Source: Juglans regia (taxonomy: Eukaryota > Streptophyta > Magnoliopsida > Fagales > Juglandaceae). Taken from it: 64,000 nucleotides of DNA. The stretch's first letter is position 1. Each line of letters opens with the position of its first letter. Where the stretch lies: NCBI RefSeq assembly GCF_001411555.2, contig NC_049912.1:18584341-18648340 (forward strand), written 5' to 3'. Shown piece by piece: positions 55,791 through 64,000 of this stretch. The translations under genes were made by a program, and so were the position numbers. The notes under the pieces are model-generated. The model searched no databases. It was not told the DNA's origin and was given only the letters and a program-made list of their open reading frames with translations.

Positions 55791-57362
55791 CCATGTCAAT
55801 GCATTCCTGCAACTTTGGTTACTTTGAGAGGGATTTTGCAGGATTACAACTTGATTTCGATTCAATGAAAGTGAAAGAGAAAGTGGTGACTGATAAGGGT
55901 AAGAAAATATTAAACCCCCACGTTGTCTGAGAGAAAGGGAGACCGCCAACGAAAAGAAATGTTTTCAATGGTTGAGAAGGCTGTAACCAAGAGAAAGAAG
56001 AAATAAGTAGTACATTTTGGACGAGTAATTGGCTATGTGATATACTGCAAGCATACATTTTTTGATAGATAAAAATTTCTAATAGATGTGTATTTTTTGT
56101 TTTGTCAATTTAGACGTGTAGGAAAATATTAGATGACGAATCACAATATGGTGAGGTCCTAGAAGCACAACTTGGTCCTATTGTTGACGACATTGTTATC
56201 CTAACCCAATATAGTACTATCACACAACCAACGCCACCTGGCAATGATAAGGTGTGATATGTTTAACGTTTATAAATCTTTCTTCTCGTTGTTTCATTTT
56301 TAATGTGTTTGTTTTAATTTTTTGTTTTTAATATCTTTAGGAAACATCGTACATCCCCCATGGGACTTAGTGAAAATCAATTCCCGACTTTGTCCAGAAA
56401 TGTTGAGTTGGTGTTGCTTGTATATGAGCATGACTTGTGTTTGTTTTTTGTGTGAAAATGATTTGTAAAGGGGATTAAGCAAATATTAGAATGGGCATTG
56501 GGTTTTTTGTGTGGAAATTTGAGCATTGGGTTTGTAAAGGGGAAATTTGAGCATTGGGTTTCTAAAAGAGACCTAATATGTTAGAGATGCGAGCAAAATT
56601 GCAAATCGATCATGTTCCTTGTTCGTGGTACTTCATGTGGCTATTGCTTGATTGGGAAACAACATTTTAGTACTACATATGGATGACTTTTTCTTTTTTA
56701 TGCACAGGAGGAGTAGTAGTAGGACTTGAGGAATTGATCTATGAAACTCGGTTTGGTTTCATTGAAGGCAGGGAGCATGTGGTTATGTTTTTTTGAATTT
56801 GAAAATTTGAAACATTTTTCTGAACCGCATTCATTGACATTGTTTGTTTCAAACTATAATGCATATGTTGGAACAGTTAAGGAGGTGGTGGTCACAGTAT
56901 TACTCTCCCTCTCAATATCAAAATCATGCATTTCTAACTCCCAAATTGGAGTTGAATATACATGTGACCGATTTCCACCTTGTTGCTCCAGTTATATATC
57001 TAGCCAAGGTTTTGGTCCAATCTTTTCATTTTACCATGTAATGAGCAATACCAAGTGCCGCATGTTGTATTCACAACAAAAAGAAGCTGCGCATGGAAAT
57101 AATTTCAAAAAGAAAAAAGCACCCAAGCAGACTAATTAATTTTCCTAAAATGTCTTATGACTCACAAACAATTCAAGAATCGCAACCTATATATTCATAG
57201 ACAATATCCAAACCTATATTCATAGTAATGCCACTGCTAAGAAATAGGGTCACTTTTTTTTTTAATATCCATAGTAAGCTGTCATAAATATATTCATAGA
57301 CAATGTAGCATACAGTTATGGTCTAAACAATCTACAACTGATTTAAAACTAACACGTTAAGA
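55791..57362. other. Gene-free interval, possible DNA-transposon debris
   Basis: 56100-56260 on the plus strand reads for about 45 codons as an acidic stretch (ILDDESQYGEVLEAQLGPIV) before a splice-donor-like site, reminiscent of plant transposase-related proteins. This is weak. The frames at 56.7-57.1 kb match nothing I know. No terminal repeats were identified. Confidence 0.25.
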
Positions 57363-57888
57363 CTATAGTCCAAGTGCACCAAAAATTATTACAATAGATA
57401 TTATCCAATATAGACACAACAATATACGTGCACCCCTATTCTCTACAATCCGCTTTCGAAGTTTGTCCTCTTGCTTCTAAAGCTCATTTTCTCTCTTGGT
57501 TAGTTTATCTTTATTTTTTTTAACTTCATACTCACGCAGAAATAAATCATCCTCTCTCTTCCAAACTGCATTTTCTTTTGTCAGAATTTTTTCTTCTACC
57601 AATTAAAGTAAATCTACCCAGATGAAGAATTGACATCTTGCTTTTCCGTGTGTACAAATAAAAAATTTCAAGTTTCAAATAGGACAACTTCATACATGGA
57701 TTCCAAAGCAATAAACAAATTAAACAGTGGGTCATTACCGTGTTATACTTTGGACATGCATAAAACTTTCTTCCAGGATTTTGGGTGGTGTCAGAGATCT
57801 TTAATAGTGCTTTCAAACCACACCAACATTTTGGTGATTCCATCTCAAACGTATCAATTACAGATGATGATGATTGACTCGATGCCAT
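57363..57888 (-). pseudogene. zf-GRF / coiled-coil / membrane-tail protein pseudogene
   Basis: Two-exon pseudogene of the plant family annotated as At4g04775-like. Exon 1 (57888 down to about 57740) encodes MASSQSSSSV... and CWCGLKALLKISDTTQNPGR plus FYACPKY, the first half of a GRF zinc finger. The donor ACG/GTAATG is normal. Exon 2 (from about 57645) encodes RCQFFIWVDLL (the second half: Cys and FFIWVD), then a coiled coil and a C-terminal membrane segment ILLCLYWIISIVIIFGALGL to the stop at 57363. In-frame TAA follows VDLL, and TAG follows RENEL. The only AG near exon 2 does not restore the zinc-finger frame. The family role is unknown to me. Confidence 0.75.
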
Positions 57889-58629
57889 AACTGATCTACA
57901 TGAGAACCATCAAAGGTGATAGTGAAAATAAAGGTACTGAATCAGCTTGTACACTCTAAAGATGCTATTAGAAATTCTTCGTACTAATTGACCAAATTAA
58001 GTAGACTTTCGAGTTTCAAGCTATAGATGTTATGGTGAACTATCTTTTCAAGTGTTAATTGTAGTTAAAAATATATGAAGAAAAACATTATAGTTTCTGG
58101 CGAATTTTATGCATAGAGTTTGTTTGGCATTCTTTCTATTTCAATCTTCACATAAGAAATATCAGCATAAATATTAGGAGGCTGCATTGCAGCTTATTGT
58201 GTTGCTTTATGTTCCCAACTTGTATTTATTTTGACGTTTGAATAAACTCAAAAAGGCTATATATACTTGCCATTTCTGTCTTTATAGTATGAACTATTTG
58301 AATTATTATTGCAAAGATTTACTGAAAGAAAACATATATGGTGCCTATAAGAAGTTATTAGAAGCTCAAACAAAGTAAGGGGAGAAAAATTACTTTGCGT
58401 TGCTACTGTCGAAATCTAACAGCATAAACCTCTACCAACAGTTGTTCCAAAAACTTCAACTTCAATCATTTTTAAGTTCCTCTAATGCATTGAACTCACA
58501 CACTGCTAAGAATATGTGTGATAAAGTAGAAATCTTTATAAGAGCAAATCAATGTATGTATACAACAACAAAACTCAACTAACCAAATTAGTGTATAAGA
58601 GCAACAAAATTCAACCAAATCAGGGATCC
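57889..58629. other. Gene-free interval
   Basis: AT-rich. Its first part may hold the promoter of the zf-GRF pseudogene. Nothing else is recognised. Confidence 0.3.
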
Positions 58630-60165
58630 TTACAGGGCTCGGTGAGAGAGACAAAGAGCGCGGTGAGAGATCCAGAGGGTTTGGTGAGAGAGAGAGAGGC
58701 TCGAACAGTACAATGCAGAGAAGAAAGGAACACCACAAGTCTAAGACGGAAGGAAAGCCTCCTCTGGTTGAACACCAAAAACCAGATCCAAATTGGGGGG
58801 CTTTGGGTTTCGTCGTCTGGGTGAGGGAGAAGGGGAGGGGCCTGCACGGAGAAGGGAGAGTGAGGGTGGGGGTGCTGCGTAGAGAAGGGAGAGTGGGTGG
58901 GGGTTTTGTTTGGGTGAGGGAGAAAGGGAGGCTGCCAGAGAAGAGAGAGTGAGGGCCTTGGTGGTCTCCTGGGAAGTGAGTGGGGGGGGGGGTGGTTCAT
59001 CTGGGTGAGTGAGGATTGAGGGCTTCGGTGGTCTTTGTCTAGGAGGGGCTGTGCAGAGAAGGGAGAGTAAGGGTGGGGGTGCTACGCAGAGAATGGAGAG
59101 TGGGTGGAGTTCGGTCTTCTTTTGGGTGAGTGAAGATTGTGGGCTTGGTGGTGATCTTTGTTGGGAGTAGGGCTGTAATCGAGTCGAGTCGAGCCGAGCC
59201 GATCTTTGACTTGCCGAGCTCGACTCAAAATATTCGAGTTCGAGTCTAAGCTTGAGATTTTTTTTTTTATTCTTTATTTAAGCTTGACTCGATAAGCTAA
59301 ATTCTCAACTTGAGCTCGTCTCACAAATGAGTTCAAGTCGAGCCGAGCTCGAGCTTGAATTGTTTATTTTTTAATTTTTTGAATAAGATTTAATAATTAA
59401 TAAATTAAACAAAGAAAAAATAAAATATATAATATTGAATTTATACAACTAACAAGTAGAACCTCTATTAAATTATAAAATTTTAAAAAATTTATAAATA
59501 ATTAATATCTAACTAGTTGATATTTATCCAAAATAACAATATATTATATGCCTACATACATTATTAATACATACACTTAATATGATAGTATATATCTATT
59601 TCATATATGGTTCTCACATACTCGTATATGAAATTATTAAATTTTATTGACTAATTATTATACAAATTGTAAAATATACCTGTGAAGTATATTCATTATA
59701 TAGATATAAGTAATTAGACTACATATTATATATTTAATTATAAAAGTGGTATGTTTATATTATTAGCTAATACACAAATAATATATATAAGATGTATGTA
59801 TATATTTATCAATATATGAATGAGTTTTAATCGAGTCGAGCTAACGAGTCGACTCGAGCATAAACGAGCGGGCCTAAACAAGCCTTAGCTGAGTCGAGTC
59901 GAGTTTTATCGGGTATATGTCGTTTACAAATCGAGCGAGTATTTGCTTTCACGAACGAGTTTTTTGTTTTTACAAGTCGAGTTTGATTTGAGTTTAATCG
60001 AGCGAGTACTGAGCGGACTATCGAATAGATTGTTTCATTTACAACCCTACTTGAGAGGGGCTGTGCAAAGAAGGGAAAGTGAGGGCTTCGGTGGTCTTCG
60101 TTTGAGAGGGGCTGCACAGAGAAGGGAGTGAGAGAGAAAGGAAGATCGTGACATGGCGACGAAAC
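58630..60165. repeat. Purine-rich imperfect minisatellite, interrupted by a hAT-like element
   Basis: 58630-59167 and 60050-60165 are G/A-rich on the plus strand with recurring GAGAAGGGAGAGTG, GGGTGGGGGTGCT and TTCGGTGGTCTTCGT units of irregular spacing. The proline-rich frame on the minus strand (58620-59000) is a by-product of composition. It resembles the CT-rich 5' leader of a gene on the minus strand, but no exon follows. Confidence 0.6.
59168..60049. mobile_element. hAT-like non-autonomous element, 882 bp
   Basis: The left end TAGGGCTGTAAT and reverse-complemented right end TAGGGTTGTAAAT form inverted repeats. The flanks GTTGGGAG and CTTGAGAG (6 of 8 equal) fit an 8-bp duplication. The subterminal regions are crowded with CGAGTCGAG and GAGCTCG motifs at both ends, with an AT-rich middle (59380-59820). 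The termini resemble those of the element at 36.5-39.5 kb, but the subterminal repeats differ. Confidence 0.7.
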
Positions 60166-61000
60166 GGATTGATAATTTGGCATGTGTGTGGTGTGTGATT
60201 GGTAGACTAAAGGTTGAGTAGAATTTTTTATTTTTTTTATTTAAGGGACAATTCTTTGAGTTGTATAGAGATGACTTAACAACTTATTAAATAACCAAAC
60301 AAATATACATATTTTGAGTTTAAAAGTTATTAAATCATCATTTTTTTAAAATCTTATTGTCATTCTTGTTTGCTATCCGAAGAAAAATAAAGAAAAATAA
60401 TATTGTACATTGCCCAAACATTATTGTTTGCTAATTTCTTTTTTGTTTTACTGTTTCTGCCTCCGAGCACTGTAATTACTATTATAAATTTTTAAAAAAT
60501 ATTATTTGTAGTTATAGTTTTTATTTACATAATAATATGTGTTGATGTATCATTTATTAATATATTAGAAATTATAAAATTTAAAATTTAAATTTTTAAA
60601 GAAAACTAATAAAATAAAATTGTAAACAACATCATAAGTACAGCCTTGCAGATGAGATGAGTTGAGATTAAAATTAAAAACTAAATAAAATATTATTAAA
60701 ATATATTTTTTAATATTATTTTTATTTTGAGATTTGAAAAAATTGAATTATTATTTTTATTTTATATAAAAATTTAAAAAAATTATAACAATTAGATGAA
60801 ATAAAATGAAATAAATTGAGAACTTACCACCCCTATACAGATAACACCCTACTCTTCTTGTTTAGATCGAATATATTTTTAAATTTGAAAAAATACATTC
60901 TTCTTTGCTTAAAAAAAAAAGAAAAAAAAAGGTAATTCTTGCCAGGGTGTCAACTGTTCCCTCGGGTGATCAAACGGAGAAAATATGTAAGTTTAGCCGC
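60166..61000. other. Intergenic, with MITE-like segment at about 60645-60830
   Basis: 60645-60830 carries GATGAGATGAGTTGAGATTA, TTTTTAATATTATTTTTATT, and a TAGATGAAATAAAATGAAAT tail, matching the MITE family at 28.47 kb. The ends are degraded. The rest is featureless AT-rich DNA. Confidence 0.5.
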
Positions 61001-61017
61001 GTCATCACAAAGAGCGA

Positions 61018-61371
61018 TTCTCTCTCTCTCTCTCTCTCTCTCTGCATTCTTAAAATTTTAAAAATACAGTTAGCATTTTGCCCCAAAGTTGTCTCTCTCT
61101 CTCTCAATCGTTTCGATTTCTTCTTCTTTTTTATTTCATGTGAAAACTAGCAGCTGGATTGTTTTCCATTGGGGGGTTTTTTCTTTTCTTTTTTTCCCCC
61201 CCCCCCTCCCAAAAACTCCATCGACCTCTATTCGGAAGCAAAAACCAGTAGAAGGTTATTGATGTCATAAAGTTTATTATTATTATTCAAATCCGTGGAG
61301 TAAGGAGGATTTTGGTCGGGATCGGTTCGCCGAAAAGTTTGTGGAGGTGGTGGGGTTAGTCTCCGGCGACA
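61018..61371 (+). promoter_or_regulatory. NPSN13 promoter / 5' leader with CT microsatellites
   Basis: (CT)n runs at 61019-61042 and 61091-61104 and a C run at 61195-61206 precede the start codon. CT-rich stretches are common at plant transcription starts. The transcription start itself was not determined. Confidence 0.45.
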
Positions 61372-61448
61372 ATGGCGAGCGACTTGCCGATGGGCCCTCA
61401 GCTGGAGCAGATCCACGGTGAAATCCGCGATAATTTCCGAGCCCTTGC
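61372..61448 (+). CDS. NPSN13: Novel plant SNARE 13, exon 1 (gene continues beyond the window)
   Basis: Encodes MASDLPMGPQLEQIHGEIRD and NFRALA, the N-terminus of the plant-specific Qb-SNARE NPSN13, which takes part in membrane fusion in plant secretory traffic and at the cell plate. Exon 1 is 77 bp and ends in the middle of the last Ala codon at GC/GTATGT, a good donor. The next exon would begin NGFQKLDKIKD-like; I did not find it before 64000, so intron 1 exceeds 2.5 kb. The first ATG after the CT-rich leader gives the family N-terminus, which fixes the start. The antisense open frame here is a shadow. Confidence 0.85.
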
Positions 61449-61763
61449 GTATGTTCCCCATTAATCTCTCTCTATCTCTCTCTCTATGATATGCGTGATT
61501 ATTGTGTTATGGTTGTGAATATTGCTCTTTGGCTTTAATTGGAAGCTAGGTTTCGATGAGTCCATTGTTTGAAAATACGAGGTTCAAAGAATAGGGGTGG
61601 GAACCAATTACTCTCCACGAACACTCAGCTAAATGAAAGAGAGCATCTGGCTTTGTGACCAGAGCAATGCTTCCATTATTCGATACCTTTAGTGCTAGAT
61701 GGTGATTCGTGGCTACTGACTATGCATATTAGCTTTTAACAAAAGACTATGCCTATTCCCGAA

Positions 61764-62577
61764 AAGGGTTACTTCATTGCCATGCCAAAAAGATTCTTGC
61801 TTGGTGCTAAGTAATATTGTGCTCTCTTAGCTGCCAATGTTCTTCGTTGGAGTGTTGAATACTTTTTTCGTGCACAGTTGATATATTATTATCGTTGATG
61901 CCATTGGTTTATGTCATTGACAAAGGTAGCTAACTTTGGTTGTCTCACCTAATTGTGTTATTCTCCAAGGAGAGCACATACGCGTGCTTAAATCTCTCAT
62001 ATCATTTACTGCTGCTAAGTTAGACGAATGCATAGGCAGCTCTTTAGAAACTTGTGTTGGGAATAATGGAACAGTTAGATGGGTTCAATCAGATTAGTAA
62101 TAATTGTGTGAGAAAGCCTATTGAAGAAGAAAATAGAGTACAAAGGCATATAAGCTGGAGGGTGTAATAATATAAGGGCTACTTCATTGCCATGCCAAAA
62201 AGATTCTTGCTTGGTGCTAAGTAATATTGTGCTCTCTTAGCTGCCAATGTTTCTTGGTTGGAGTGTTGAATACTTTTTTCGTGCACAGTTGATATATTAT
62301 TATCGTGGATGCCTTTGGTTTATGTCATTGACAAAGGTAGCTAACTTTGGTTGTCTCACCTAATTGTGTTATTCTCCAAGGAGAGCACATACCTGTGCTT
62401 AAATCTCTCAGAGCATTTACTGCTGCTAAGTTATACGAATGCATAGGCAGCTCTTTAGAAACTTGTGTTGGGTATAATGGAACAGTTAGATGGGTTCAAT
62501 CAGATTAGTAATAATTGTGTGAGAAAGCCTATTGAAGAAGAAAATAGAGTACAAAGGCATATAAGCTGGAGGATGTA
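61764..62577. repeat. 410-bp tandem duplication in NPSN13 intron 1
   Basis: 61764-62173 and 62174-62577 are nearly identical head-to-tail copies beginning AAGGG(T/C)TACTTCATTGCC and ending near GCTGGAGG(G/A)TGTA. By eye only about ten differences are seen, so the duplication is recent. Confidence 0.9.
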
Positions 62578-63490
62578 GTTTTCAGTTGTTAGTATGGTGA
62601 TGTGCTGGTATTAATATTTATCTGTTAGATAAGAGTCGTAATACAGTGAAGTGCATTTTCTGTATTTATCTAATTTGAAAGTTGAAGAAAAGAATAGTTC
62701 CTTCCCACAACGCCGGTGTAATCTTGTTTTGTGTCTGTAGATTTTATTGATGAATGCTTCTAGCAATGACTAAAATTGAATTCATGATACTGGGGAACTT
62801 GCTGTTACCGATACTAAATCGATGTTGTGACTATCGATCATTTCTCTCAAAAAATGTCTACACATTTCTAAAGAAGAGGTGCAAATGTCCACCCATCCTT
62901 AAGATACACATTCCCCTTTATATAACTTGGGCTGCATCCCTAGTGCTTATAATAAAATTTAGTACCTCTACTTATAGAAAAGAGGTGGCATAAATCTACT
63001 TTGAGAAGAGGATAATTTGATTCACCTGCGGGTGGAAGAAGGTTGATATGGCTACATTTGAGGTTTGCAATGTTTGCCTCACATGATTAATATTTTTTTA
63101 TAAATAATTTTTTTTATTCATACGAAAATAGGCATAGCCCAAATACACAAGACCTCACACAATTTATATAGTGTGTATTGTGCATGTACAGTAAAATAAG
63201 TGTTTTTTAGGTAAATTGGTGCGGCTAAGGTAGTGTCATCTTGCCCTCTACCCTTTCCCATCCAACATCTCTTTCTTGACCAGATCTACTTGACATTGTA
63301 CAATGCTTTGAAAAGCTTCCATCTCTATTTTAATTTATTTTTTAACCTTTTGGTGTCTTACATTTAAGTTCTTGTGTAACTAAGTTTTTACAGTTTTCTT
63401 TTGTCCCCAATCAATGTTCCATCTCAAGCAAAAAAGAAAAAAAAATTCCATGTTTATTTGAAAGTTCCATCTTGAACGAAAATGTAAGAA
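62578..63490. other. NPSN13 intron 1, remainder
   Basis: No exon was found. At 63105-63175 a short segment with AGGCATAGCCCAAATACAC after a T-rich stretch resembles the 3' end of plant LINEs in minus orientation, as does the start of the next feature. The 79-codon frame at 62754-62993 is unsupported. Confidence 0.35.
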
Positions 63491-63494
63491 GTTT

Positions 63495-64000
63495 TTATTA
63501 TATGTGAGCAAAATTTTTATTGATAATAAAGAAAAGGAATAGCTCGAGTACACTAGCTGTATACAAGAGGTGACATCTCATAAGTAGAAGTAGATACAAG
63601 AAGTCCTGAAAGCTTAGTCCATTGAAATCTCTAGCTATTGCCCAAAGGAACAAAGTGTCGAGAAAGAGGCTCATCCAATGTCCTTTCTTGATCTTTAAAA
63701 TGCTGCCCATTCCTTTCTTTCCAAATGCACCACAAAAGACATGAATTTTTTTTATAAGTAAAAAAAGACATGAAAATTATCTTCCACACTATTGTAAAAA
63801 GGTCTACCGCCCTCCTGGGCATTGCCCATGCTAATTCTATTCTACCAAAGAAGTCATTCCACAGGGTTAAAAGTTATTCCCCACTCTTCTTGCACATGCA
63901 ACTCCAATCCATCCATCACAATGATCTGGCCTTCCTTAGTCAAGGGTTAAAAGTTTTCATTGAGTGCTCATCCATGACGACTCCCGGAATGCAAGAAGCT
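63495..64000 (-). mobile_element. LINE fragment, C-terminal ORF2 and 3' end
   Basis: On the minus strand 63631-63822 reads MPRRAVDLFTIVWK and, after a short insertion, LLWCIWKERNGQHFKDQER, the cysteine/tryptophan-rich C-terminal domain typical of plant L1-type reverse transcriptase proteins. It continues in other frames to FLFIINK-like sequence near 63500. Upstream coding continues toward the window edge through stops. It is a dead fragment lying in the NPSN13 intron. Confidence 0.65.

Noticed and set aside
58620..59000. Proline-rich frame as an extensin-like cell wall protein
   Set aside because: It lacks a signal peptide and regular SPPPP repeats, and the opposite strand is a G/A-rich minisatellite that explains the composition.
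1..64000. CRISPR arrays, bacterial defence islands or prophage
   Set aside because: All genes are plant nuclear genes with spliceosomal introns; the tandem repeats lack regular unique spacers.

Overview
The window is nuclear DNA of a flowering plant, most likely a woody eudicot. Three intron-bearing plant genes are readable: the pre-rRNA processing factor FCF2, mitochondrial pyruvate dehydrogenase kinase (PDK), and the first exon of a novel plant SNARE of the NPSN13 type. They sit in AT-rich DNA packed with nested LTR retrotransposons and small non-autonomous DNA transposons. I suspect Fagales (walnut, hickory, oak relatives) from the look of the small repeats, but that is recollection, not proof. 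I saw no tRNA, rRNA, CRISPR or bacterial-style operon.

Layout. 1-16 kb is a transposon nest. An old chromovirus relic (reverse transcriptase at about 1.24-1.77 kb, RNase H to chromodomain at about 12.9-15.6 kb) appears to have been split by a 3.2-kb LTR-like insertion. That insertion in turn received two MITEs, a young 5.3-kb Reina-like chromovirus (3478-8812, target duplication GATAT) and a 2.5-kb solo LTR (9481-12024, duplication ACCTA). A further solo LTR (13593-14375, duplication ATTAT) sits in the relic. 18065-22694 is a complete but coding-dead Ty3/Gypsy element (duplication CGTAT), from the same LTR family as the 13.6-kb solo LTR. Its integrase core is replaced by a 45-bp coding minisatellite. 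25573-27617 is a Tourist-like element whose interior is a 29-bp AT satellite. 27.6-31.1 kb is a cluster of MITEs.

Genes. FCF2 (minus, coding 32314-35577, five coding exons, one with a GC-AG intron) acts in small-subunit pre-rRNA processing. A 2.9-kb hAT-like element lies directly against its 5' leader. PDK (minus, coding 40768-45999, six exons, 369 residues) phosphorylates and inactivates the mitochondrial pyruvate dehydrogenase complex; its introns hold a SINE and a MITE. At the right edge NPSN13 exon 1 (61372-61448, plus) begins a Q-SNARE gene that runs out of the window; its first intron contains a 410-bp tandem duplication and LINE debris. These three are housekeeping genes with no evident functional link.

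50.3-55.8 kb holds another degenerate minus-strand Ty3/Gypsy element, broken by a 1.5-kb solo LTR of the same family as the one at 9.5 kb. 57.36-57.89 kb is a zf-GRF/coiled-coil/transmembrane pseudogene, and 58.6-60.2 kb is a purine-rich minisatellite with an 882-bp hAT-like insertion. All boundaries, splice sites and target duplications were read by eye; no alignment or database search was possible.
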